Source: Aotearoamyces nothofagi (lineage: Eukaryota; Ascomycota; Leotiomycetes; Leotiales; Tympanidaceae). From it: DNA of 64,000 nt. The position numbers were made by a program, and so were the translations under genes. Location: contig JADDTR010000003.1 of NCBI GenBank assembly GCA_015345905.1, positions 1,410,337-1,474,336 on the forward strand. The letters are read 5' to 3'. Shown piece by piece: positions 55,501-64,000 of this stretch; positions within the stretch are counted from its first letter, which is position 1; every line of letters starts with the position of its first letter. A model generated the notes under the pieces. It was not told where the DNA came from. It made no database searches and saw only the letters and a list, made by a program, of their open reading frames with translations.

Positions 55501-55629
55501 TGGAAGGCAGAAGAGGTTTATAGGGACAGCCAGGTTAAGTGGATGAAGGAGGGGAAGATGCAGGTGGAGTTCTTCTACAACTGGCTTAACTGGTGCCAGA
55601 GTCGTGTTGCGGGTGGGAAGGGGGAATAG
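52566..55629 (+). CDS. POL5: DNA polymerase phi / Mybbp1a homologue (Pol5), nucleolar
   Basis: Two exons, 52566-53992 and 54042-55629, phase 2, with a 49-bp intron (GTAAGT, CTGCTAG), giving 1004 aa. Despite its name, the protein is not thought to act as a polymerase; it works in rDNA transcription and ribosome assembly in the nucleolus. The N-terminus is basic and Lys/Ala-rich (nucleolar targeting). It is followed by the typical RPFVDNAKRADLEYEVQLYA and DADERLDAANAVVSGLLAGE opening and HEAT-like helices including LGFSIVISEILGQLFGEKEL and ALGLLFGLKSFVRAKILF. A long acidic block near 735-800 (DDGENEEDGEDGDEDG, ESDEENEDDDEESGEDDEAA) leads to the conserved DSEMMALDSKLVEIFSQRKK. Length and order match the family. 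Confidence 0.93.
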
Positions 55630-56193
55630 GGGATCGAGAAGCTGTCGTCGATAAGTCATAGGGGAAACTCATCTATTTCTATAGCTTACCATGGAATATA
55701 CTACCGTTTATCGAGGATCTCTCACAGATTACTGATGTGATAGTTTTGGTCGCTTATAACGGACGAACAGTTTAGTTATATAGATATCTCACCATCTTCA
55801 TCTAGCCTTGTCTACCTGTGAAACTCGTGCGCTGTAGGGCACGACTCTACCACATCATCACCAGGAAGATGTATTTTATCAATGGTCCATTCCCCCCTCC
55901 ACTTGCGACTTCGAATTCTCGACTTCCACCGCTGGGCAGTCAGGGGATTCCATTTAGGGACACAGCGCAGACGAGCGATTTCACAGCAGCGAGTTGGCAC
56001 AGCATAATCCGCGAGACAGTAGCCGGCGTATAGCAATAAAAAAAACACACCGTCTGTTTCCAGGATCATAGCCGTGATATGCGTTTCCATCTGGCCCCTT
56101 CGGTACTTTAATGACATGCGCGGCACAATCGAACGACGAGCTGGTGACTAAACTTTGATATTTGCTTCCTCTAGAATACAAGCGGTCTTCATA
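55630..56193. other. Convergent intergenic region
   Basis: This lies between the 3' ends of POL5 (+) and the pyroglutamyl-peptidase-like gene (-). No gene or strong repeat. Confidence 0.5.
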
Positions 56194-57212
56194 TCACTCT
56201 GCTGTTCTCCGCTGGTGCTCGGCTGCAAACCTCTTGATCGTGCGGCTCTGCACCAGCGCCCTGATAAGCTCGATCAGCACCTCTTTCCCAGCTGCGATGG
56301 CCGCGTCGTCGCTCGCGACGGGCACGTGGAGGAAGATGACGCCGCTCTCGGAGGAGGCCTTCCAGACGTGCGAGAGGCTGCTGTAGTAGATGAAGTCACA
56401 GAGGTAGCGGCCTGCGTCCTCGGAGGGACGGACGTCTATGTTCTGCAGCCGGTTAGGATGCAGATGGAAATGCTAACAGAACACGGGCGTCATTGGACCT
56501 ACAGGCAGAGAAGCTCGCCATCGGGTAAAGACATCGTCGAAATCGACGCCCGTAAGCAGCTCCTTGGGACAGTCCTCCCAGAGCCACTTCTCGGCCCCCT
56601 CTTCCCCGTGCTTTCTCTTGCCCTCGTCGCCCAGCACGACGCCGTCGACATCCGCCATCACATACCCGTCCCGGTGAGCGCGCCTCTCGATACTGTAGAA
56701 GTCGCGCCCGGACGCCAGGCCCACGTGGACCATGAAGTCGATGCGCGGCACGCTCTGCCACAGCTCGGGGACGAGAGCGCGCACCGTCGAGTAGCTGACG
56801 CGGACGGGCTCGGGGTGGATCAGGACGCGGATATGGCGACCGCCAGCCGGCGTGGCGGACGAGCTGCCGGCGGACGGGGAGAGGAGGGGAGGGAGGGCTC
56901 TGGCGATCTCCCACGACGGGTTGATGGGGTATTGGGAGCGGAAGGGCTGTGAGGCACGTGGTCAGCCGCGGGGTCTACTACTACTGCTCCAGCCCAGCCC
57001 TCGTCTCGCACGCAACCGTGTCTCCTGCGCCGCGAAGCACGCCGGCGTGCGTGCAATCCAACCGTGCAAGACCTCGACGCCCAGGAGTCGAATGCCCAGC
57101 AAAAACAAAAAACAACAGACTTCGAGGCTCCACATACCCCGAATCCCGTGACCAGCACCACGATATCGTCATCGCCACCCCGAGCCGACGAGTTCGGCCC
57201 GACCGAGCCCAT
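56194..57212 (-). CDS. Pyroglutamyl-peptidase I-like cysteine peptidase (C15)
   Basis: Three exons: 57212-57138, 56946-56503 and 56442-56194, phase 0. Introns are 191 and 60 bp; the product is 255 aa. The first exon ends VLVTGFG and the second starts PFRSQYPINPSWE, restoring the VTGFGPF...NPSW signature of this family. The predicted catalytic triad is complete: Glu112 (GLASGRDFYSIERRAH), Cys188 (AGRYLCDFIYY) and His212 (IFLHVP). The enzyme removes N-terminal pyroglutamate from peptides in the cytosol. It is longer than bacterial enzymes (about 215 aa) because of an insertion around residues 120-160 (VDGVVLGDEGKRKHGEEGAE), as in other fungal members. The first intron is unusually long for this window. 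Confidence 0.9.
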
Positions 57213-58662
57213 CGTGTCGCTGCCGTGCCTAGAATGCCTCTCTTATACACTGTTGGCAAATCCGGTGCTTGGCGGTCCTATCGCCGCCGGTCCCCTTTTC
57301 GCAGTCGACGGGAGCGCAGATGCAGACGCAGATGATTGTTTCGGAGAGCGAATAGAACGCGGTGGGATGGGATGGGATGGGATGGGATGGGCTGGTGCTG
57401 CGGATGGAGGGCGCTGCTTGGCACGGTGGCTGATAAGCTGATAAGCACGACGTAATGGACGTAATGGACGGTACTGTCACTCATCGTTATTTTTAGACGC
57501 GTTTGTGAGGCTGCGACGACGGCGACGACGGCTCATGTTGCGACAGCGAGGTCGTGCTGGGCTGTGCTGTGGGTTGCGACGGTCGAGGTAAGCAGACTGA
57601 GGCAGGCTGGCTTTCATTACTGTTCGCGATGCGGCGGCGGTGGGATTGGGGAAGGGCTTCTGTCAGGCCTGGAAGGCTGGGGATAGGGGATAGGGGGATC
57701 TCGATGGGCTGCTGGTAGCTGTCAGCTGCTGTCGACAGATCGTTATTCTTCCATCGAGGACGTGCTGGATACGAATTGCTACGAGGAACGTGGGCTGAAG
57801 GAGGGCGATGTATGTAAGCCGAGTGGGAGAGCTGACAATCCTCTGGCTGATACGATACGGGTACGGCTCCTGCAACGTAGCTTTGCCAGTATGGGACAGC
57901 GCACATGGCTCTGACTAAGAGAGGCGAGATGGTGATGGTTATGCTATGTGGAATACCGGGTATGCTCCATTGTATACTCATGTATTGACGGCGGAAGACA
58001 GAGAGCCAAATCTCTCATATCAAGACTCGCCAATTCCGCCCAGGACGAAGAGCCATGGATACGACCCGCGGTACATGTCACATCCACATCAAATACCGAA
58101 ATATACGGCCCCGAACTTTGTGAAAGCACAGCTACCGACCTCCAAACCTCATGTCTGATGGAAGTACTGCCACGGGTGGCGAACATGGCCGGTCTCTCCC
58201 AGCGTCAGCTCGAGTCCCATGCCAAGTCCCCGGATTTAGCGATCTGGAAATAGACAAGGCTGAGCAAGAACATAACAACTACAAAGGCCTGATCATTCTA
58301 ATCTTTACGAAGAGGAAACTCGAATAGTCGACTGCCTCTGCCACGAGGTTGCTTGCAGGATTGCTGGCTGCTTCACTGCCACCGTAAACCGCCATAAGCC
58401 GAATACCCAGGTCGTCCTTGGCATTATTGCTGGAGCCGATCCCCCAGAATGGCGAGTTAGCTCACTAGACTTCGGTTTGGGATGGGTGTAATTATATATC
58501 TTTATAATACTGGGCAGTGGAGAAGTGGTATATTAAGGTCTTTTCCCACGGTCTCTTCATTCTCTTCACCTCTCTCATCATCATTCAGCATCATCTTTTT
58601 TCTATCCTCAGCAAACCAAAAGTCTTATATTTATTATATCCTCGTTCTTAAGCCTTTTCAAA
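57213..58662. promoter_or_regulatory. Divergent intergenic region between the C15 peptidase and the secreted But2-like gene
   Basis: A GGGAT pentamer array lies at 57361-57390. A 162-codon Ser/Pro-rich minus frame (57493-57981) has no conserved feature. ATTATATATCTTTATAAT at about 58490-58508 is a TATA-like site followed by a CT-rich leader (TCTCTTCATTCTCTTCACCT), pointing to strong expression of the downstream secreted protein. Confidence 0.45.
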
Positions 58663-59307
58663 ATGCATTCTTCTTTCATCTTCACCATCGGCGCTCTCGC
58701 CTCCCTTGCAGCTGCCACCCCAACACCGGCTTCTAAGGCCCCTCGCTGTGGCACTACCATCCTACCCGACATTATGCAGGTCTTCTCTGAGTCCTCTCCA
58801 GACTCCTTCTACCCAAACACTGTGACCACTACATCAGGTGGTCAATTCTCCGTCTCTCAAGACGTCCATGCCGACGGTTCAGCCACCGATCGCGTCCTCC
58901 AAGCCGTGGCATTCCAAAACATCCCGGCCGGAGCCTACGGCTGCTCGCTGTCCTATACCTTTCCATCTGCAAGTTCTCTCTCTCAGTCATCAAATGCCGT
59001 AATGAATGTCACGACACTCGCAAAGGGACACTCGGACGAGATCGTCGCGAATAACCAGCTGACGTATAACGAAATCTTCTCGGAGAACGCCCAAGACATC
59101 GGCCTCTTCGGAACAGTTGGGCCACTCACGGTTGGAAACACTGTAACCATCAATTCGGAGTCTTGCCCGACTGACCTTAATGGCGGTGGAAACCTGGCTT
59201 TCTTGTTTGCTATTGCGGGTTGGGTTAAGACTGCCGAGGAAGTTTCGTTTAATGAAGCTGGGCCGAATGGGCCAGTTAGTGGTATCTTCCTTACTTATAA
59301 CTGTTAA
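58663..59307 (+). CDS. Secreted But2-like cell-surface protein
   Basis: Single exon, 214 aa. A clear signal peptide (SFIFTIGALASLAAATPTPA, cleaved near residue 19) is followed by a Ser/Thr-rich beta-rich domain. Features are PDSFYPNTVTT, GGQFSVSQDVHADGSATDRV, FQNIPAGAYGCSLSYTFPS and the C-terminal NLAFLFAIAGW, ending in TYNC. Four Cys (28, 93, 169 and 214) could form two disulfides. The pattern recalls the C-terminal domain called But2 in fungal secreted proteins, whose biochemical role is not established. No transmembrane helix or GPI signal is visible at the end. Codon use is biased to C-ending codons (ATC, TTC, CTC), which fits high expression. Confidence 0.75.
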   Translation: MHSSFIFTIGALASLAAATPTPASKAPRCGTTILPDIMQVFSESSPDSFYPNTVTTTSGGQFSVSQDVHADGSATDRVLQAVAFQNIPAGAYGCSLSYTFPSASSLSQSSNAVMNVTTLAKGHSDEIVANNQLTYNEIFSENAQDIGLFGTVGPLTVGNTVTINSESCPTDLNGGGNLAFLFAIAGWVKTAEEVSFNEAGPNGPVSGIFLTYNC

Positions 59308-59760
59308 GGCAATTGGGACAACTGGGATATTGGTACTTTCGTTCGAGCATGGTGTTTGGGCACGAGCATGGATAGATAGGTAGAGATAGTTTTTGAGAGC
59401 GGTCATTACTTGGCGATTTAGCATAGTTTACGAATTCGGGGAGGACTCAAAAAGAAAGTTACAGCTTATACCTCGATCTCTTTCTTTGCCCAACAGTCAA
59501 GCAATTTATTCGTTGAATGCTAGGAGTTATCGAGTATCGAGTAGAACCCCTTCAGCTTTCGAGGCTGCAACACGTGATGCTCGGCTGGCTCCGCAGCTGC
59601 CGCTAGCGCCGGTTCTGTCATAGCGCCGATTAGGTTACAAGTTTACTTCAGCATCCTCAAAGAGCCCTCGTGAGCCTCTATTTATTTGATTCTCGCAGCT
59701 TTGTGGCGACTGTACCTCCATCCAAATTCCCCAAGCAAGACGAGCATCCGTAGCTAAGCT
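59308..59760. other. Intergenic, SF3b14 promoter
   Basis: Short region holding the 3' flank of the secreted-protein gene and the SF3b14 promoter. No other feature. Confidence 0.5.
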
Positions 59761-60401
59761 ATGAGTCGAGGCGGCAAACTTGCACCAGAAGTCAATCGGT
59801 CAGTCACGACACCTCCCCCGCTTCGTCCCCCGTGGGACCCTGAGGGCAACCCTGCTAACTTGCCCAAACAGAGCTTTGTTCGTAAAGAACCTCAGGTCAG
59901 TTGCATCAACCCCATTATGCGATCCTCGCCCCGTCGAAAAAAAACTATGCGGCTGGCCGAAATGTGGACACGTCGATATCGCTGCGAGGATATACTGACA
60001 GCGAAACAGCTATAACGTCACCCCCGAAGAACTCTTCGACCTCTTCGGAAAGTTCGGTCCTATCCGGTGCGTGCCTCCGTCTCAGTAGATATTGCACCTT
60101 TGGTTCTAACGTCGTATAGTCAAATTCGTCAGGGCATTGCCAATAACACCAAGGGCACGGCATTCGTTGTCTTTGAGGATGTCATAGACGCCAAGCAAGC
60201 CTGCGATAAGCTGAATGGTTTCAACTTCCAAAGCCGTTATCTTGTTGGTGAGTTGCCACCAGGCCTGCCCTTTTTGGCGCAACATCTGACACATGTCCAG
60301 TTCTTTACCATCAACCAGAGAAGATGCTCAAGTCGAAAGAGGACCTAGAAGCGCGCAAGGAGAATTTAGAACAGCTGAAGAAGCAACATGGAATCGAATA
60401 A
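59761..60401 (+). CDS. SF3B6: Splicing factor 3B subunit 6 (SF3b 14-kDa, p14)
   Basis: Five exons: 59761-59798, 59872-59895, 60010-60066, 60120-60247 and 60301-60401, encoding 115 aa. Exon 2 is only 24 nt (ALFVKNL plus partial codons). The protein is an RRM that contacts SF3B1 and lies next to the branch-point adenosine in the U2 snRNP. RNP2 is ALFVKNLSYN, RNP1 is [10 protein letters not shown], and the C-terminal extension is [20 protein letters not shown] then [12 protein letters not shown], as in the human protein. All introns have GT-AG ends and each join restores a codon. This gene's own introns carry no CTCGTT palindrome, in contrast with the 35-41 kb insertion. Confidence 0.95.
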
Positions 60402-61479
60402 CAAGTAGACGGGCCGGTGGAACAAAGATCCATACAGGTTCCTGCGGGCCCGTCAGCTATTCCCAGGGTTCAGACCAGCGAGGTCATCGACGCGGATTCG
60501 GGACCGAAGGGGCGTACTTCGATCTTTGTGTTTGCACGAGGTTTGGTATCAAGGCGTTGTAGGGAGATATTTTATTGAGCCGGCAATATTGGCCGCACGG
60601 GTATTGCTTTGCAGGCTGGATATCGGGGAGATAGGCCTGGGATGGTACGTGATTGATTTGATTTATTCGGCATCACAGGGAACCTTGCTTTTCAAAATCA
60701 CCACAAGAATGAAATTACGATTCCATTTCTGATATCTGCCGTCTGCATATGTACAAGGTGATGGCGCCGGCGCTGGAATTTGGACGACGCAACGCCTCGA
60801 GCCTAGTAAAGAAGATTGCCTGCCTGCCCTCGCCACCGCGCCGATACAGTGCACTCGACTGAACAGAACAGCCCAGAGACCCTTGAAATGTGAAATGTGA
60901 AATGTGAAATGTGAAATTTGAAAAACATTCAGATGCCTCTGTAGTATGTGCTCACGATGGATCCGGATTGATGGCTCTGGACACGTGCTCGGATGGATGA
61001 TGCTTGATCCCGGGCGTCGCGCCTTCCCGGTCCGTCGCCTCCAGATGGCCGCTAAAATCTGGATCTGGGCTCATGACTTTGCGGACACAGCCCCCCCCGT
61101 CCCCCGTCTGAGACAGCTTGATTACTGTCTTATTTCTCTGCTCGGCGACCTCTTCCTCACCAAGAGAGCCTCACTGCTGCTTCATTTCTAAAGAAACCCT
61201 TCCACCGCGCCGTCCTCTGTCCTCTATCCTCTCTACACACTCCTCTCTCGGCGAGATCGACTCCCTGCGTCATTACCCCAGACTCGCGATTCTTGGCCCC
61301 CCTCCCAGCACCGACAGCAGCAACGCAACGGCTCCACGCGTCTACACGGCCTTCACGAAGAACCTCACGAAGAACCTCACGAAGAGCCTCACGACGCATT
61401 GCAGGGAGGCCGTGTTGAGCAGCGCTGGGAGCTCCCTACAGTCCTCTCTCTGCGGTATTTTCAGCATCGCTCCCTGCCA
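60402..61479. other. Intergenic, no gene seen
   Basis: A GTGAAATGTGAAATGTGAAAT 8-bp array sits at about 60887-60925. AAGAACCTCACG repeats at 61358-61393 lie in the leader of the next gene. No supported coding region. Confidence 0.5.
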
Positions 61480-62780
61480 ATGCTGCCTCCGCCCGGTCTA
61501 GTGCCTGCAACAGCCACATTCCTTGACGATGCCATATCCACAACCGCGGCCGCAGCAGCAGCAGCAGCATTCGGCATCACAACAACAGCACCGTCTCTGG
61601 GCGCCGACGTAGCGACGGCAACCGCAGCTCTGGCGGGCATCCTCGAAACTGCTGCTGCCGTTGGTGGGCCTGGGGGACCTCACGACGGCGGGCCAGATCC
61701 GCCGCCTAACGGGGAGTGTTCGCTGCTGGGCCCGTTTGCCCTGATCGTGCAGGCGGCGTTGGGCCTGCTGGCTCTGACGGCGCTGGTGTTTAAGAGATGG
61801 CGAGAACGGCCGCAGCGGCCGGTTAAGATCTGGGCGTTCGATGTGTCGAAACAGGTCGTTGGCTCGGTGCTCGTACATATTGCGAACCTCCTCATGTCGA
61901 TGCTGTCTTCGGGGCAGTTTTCCATCCAGTTAGACCCGTCGAATATACAAACCAGGACGGACGATGCCGAAGAGAGTTATCAGCCAAATCCATGTTCGTT
62001 TTATCTGCTGAACTTGGCAATAGACGTAAGCATCTCATCATTCTAGCGCTATGACATGCACTGATTTTAGCTATCTAGACTACCATTGGCATCCCCATCC
62101 TCATATTCCTTCTTCACATCCTCACAGCCCTCTTCCTATTGACACCCTTTGGACATCCACCCGAATCCATAGAATCAGGCAATTACGGCCATCCTCCGAA
62201 ATATACCTGGTGGTGCAAACAATCCTTAATCTACTTCATCGGCCTCATGGGCATGAAGTTCTGTGTCCTAATAATATTCCTCGTCCTTCCATGGATCTCC
62301 AAGGTTGGCGACTGGGCGCTGAAATGGACAGAGGGCAATGAAGACCTCCAAGTCTTCTTCGTGATGCTCTTCTTCCCAGTTATTATGAACGCCACACAAT
62401 ACTACATCATCGATAGCTTCATCAAGAAACAAACCACTGGAGAGGCTGAGCTCCTACCACAAGAGGACCCAGAAGACTACGACGGCGCGCATGACTCGAC
62501 CTCTTTCGAAGAACGATCATCGGGCAGCAGTGACGAGATACAATCAGGCGACGAAGATGATGTTGTATTGAAAGAAGTACTTGATCTCAAGGTTCAACCG
62601 AAAGTCGTGACTAAGAAGCACAAGCAAAGCCAAAGATTCAAAGGCCATCATGATTACGATCCGCAACTCGATGGTGAGAGTACCCCGCCCACTGTTGGTA
62701 GTGGCAGCAGTGAGAGAAGAAGGGTTTCAAGTGGGACATATATCAAGGATGAGGACGAGGTTAAGCCAGAGGAGAGATAA
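61480..62780 (+). CDS. Vacuolar membrane protein of the YPL162c/STIMATE family
   Basis: Two exons, 61480-62025 and 62079-62780, phase 0, with a 53-bp intron (GTAAGC, GCTATCTAG), giving 415 aa. The frame opens at 61399, but MLPPPGLVPAT at 61480 is the better start; the upstream codons lie in repeats. An Ala-rich N-terminal segment is followed by several membrane helices: LLGPFALIVQAALGLLALTA, GIPILIFLLHILTALFLLTP, SLIYFIGLMGMKFCVLIIFL and VFFVMLFFPVIMNATQYYII. The conserved RPVKIWAFDVSKQVVGSVLV and the TW(W/C)KQSL-GMK segment are typical. The cytosolic tail is acidic and Ser-rich. The animal relative STIMATE (TMEM110) acts at ER-plasma membrane contacts; the fungal ones are assigned to the vacuole. 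The role here is inferred from resemblance. Confidence 0.85.
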
Positions 62781-64000
62781 CAGGAGTTTGTAAACGCGGA
62801 CCGAAATTGACTTTTTAAATAGCCCTGGCGTCTGCTTGCATGGTGTTGGTGTTGGGGATGGGTTTGTGGCATAGCTTGGAATGATGTTCTCTGGACTTGA
62901 TAAAACGATGGTCCGTATCGTGAATACTAGGCATGTAAGCTTATAGGCTCCGGAAGAATATAGTCCGAGAGACGGGCAGATAAATAATAGAAGTATCTGA
63001 AGTTTGATATCCCGCTTATAAGTTGTGAGTTGTGAGCTGCATACAGCGTGCCAGTGTATCGACCTCGTGCTATCGAACGGCCAGATGTAAAGCCACGGAC
63101 TCGCGACTACATAGCTCTGCATATCCGTCCGTATATACTAACCACACACATATCATATCATATCATATCATATATCCTCGAATCGAACCACCCAGACGCA
63201 AAGCTCTCTCTACTCTCTCCTCTCTCTCCTCTCTACTCCAGCACAGCAATACCTACCCCCCCCAAGGAGAGAGACAATTAGAACCGCGGAGAGAGATTCT
63301 CTTTTAACCCCCTCTCCTCCCTGGCTGGCTGGCTGATCGTGCTTCGACAGGACCGAGAGTTTGGTTGATAGGGGCTGGGAGCTGGGGGCTGGGAGAGGAG
63401 TGTTGTTGGGCTTGGCTTGGCTTGGATTGGATTCATGGATTAATGGATCGAGGAGTTGTGGGGGGATGGGTGGATGGGTGGATGGTGAGAAAGAGAGTTG
63501 GTTGATGGGAGAGGTCTAGAGAGTGCTTAGCACCTCTCTTGACGAAGATGTTGGGGCTTGGCTTGGATTGGATTCATGGATCGAGGAGTTGTTAGGGGAT
63601 GGTGGATGGTGGATGGTGCTGGATGGGACTGAGAGTTGGTTGATGGGAGAGGGCTAAGGAGCGGAGTGGTGGGGATAATATCTATCTGCTGCTTGCGGTG
63701 TTGTTGCGGGACGGCTGCTTGTTGTTTGGAGGGATGGCTTGCTGGGATTTGAGAGACGAAGATGGTGTGCAAGGAGTGACTTGACGAGAGGACACGATTA
63801 TGCCGCCCGTCACCGCCTCGACGTGTACATGTACACATACAGACAGTACTGCCAGCCGCCACCGACGCGCGGGTCACCAAAACAGGCAATCCCAATCCCA
63901 AAAACAAAAAAGAAAAAAAGAAGAAGAAATCATCCAGAACCCCCATATCACGGCCGCACCAAGACCCTGCGCACCGACATGGCTGCACCGACGCCCCCGG
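62781..64000. other. 3' flank and low-complexity region at the window end
   Basis: This contains ATATC repeats at 63148-63172 and a roughly 145-bp imperfect duplication: GGCTTGGCTTGGATTGGATT at about 63411 and again at about 63558, each followed by GATCGAGGAGTTGT, GGATGGTGG and GAGAGTTGGTTGATGGGAGA. A 153-codon minus frame at 63527-63988 translates this repeat and is not called. The next gene, if any, begins beyond the window. Confidence 0.6.

Noticed and set aside
57493-57981. 162-codon Ser/Pro-rich minus-strand frame
   Set aside because: No recognised domain, ordinary start context, and it lies in the divergent promoter region. It could be an untranslated or spurious frame.
63527-63988. 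153-codon minus-strand frame at the window end
   Set aside because: It translates the imperfect duplication of GGATGG and TTGGCTTGG repeats.

Overview
The window is nuclear DNA of a filamentous ascomycete (Pezizomycotina). The evidence is short introns of about 40-100 bp with GTRNGT donors and CTAAC-type branch sites, CT-rich leaders, and a typical gene set: Nab2, Sld5, Cdc25, Pol5, Hem14, a CYP52-like P450 and GH20. A leotiomycete-type host is plausible but the sequence does not prove it.

Left part (0-34.8 kb). In order: a Ser-rich fungal protein; about 4 kb of microsatellite-rich intergenic DNA; a four-exon zinc alcohol dehydrogenase (-); two membrane hypotheticals (- and +); an acyl-CoA thioesterase-like protein (-); Nab2 (-); a secreted GH20 hexosaminidase (+); a P450 (+); protoporphyrinogen oxidase (+); a glycine-zipper protein (+); a six-exon MFS sugar porter (+); a 145-aa fungal hypothetical (-); the GINS subunit Sld5 (-); a U6 snRNA gene interrupted by a spliceosomal-type intron (-); and an MDR-family oxidoreductase (-).

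Middle (about 35.0-41.8 kb). This is an AT-rich insertion unlike its surroundings. It carries a five-exon Crypton-type tyrosine recombinase (+, 468 aa), a divergently transcribed orphan protein (-, about 301 aa), and a small Cys-rich orphan gene with seven very short introns (-, 179 aa). The whole block is full of a 15-bp palindrome, CTCGTTnnnAACGAG. In introns the loop is such that the palindrome becomes the branch site (GCTAAC), always on the coding strand. In exons and spacers the loop differs. I see no such palindromes in the introns of the other genes. This set of palindrome-based introns is the best candidate for an undescribed system here. Two single-N joints flanked by exact direct repeats (196 and 218 bp) look like unmerged contig ends, so this locus is slightly mis-assembled. 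A gene-poor stretch with degenerate repeats follows, to 49.5 kb.

Right part (49.5-64 kb). Cdc25 phosphatase, the nucleolar Pol5/Mybbp1a homologue, a pyroglutamyl-peptidase-like protein, a secreted But2-like protein, the SF3b 14-kDa subunit and a vacuolar (YPL162c/STIMATE-type) membrane protein. The window ends in low-complexity promoter-like DNA.

Most genes are independent housekeeping or secretory genes, as is usual in fungi. Three bear on splicing or RNA processing: U6 snRNA, SF3b14 and Nab2. I assigned all exon boundaries by eye from splice signals and reading-frame continuity.
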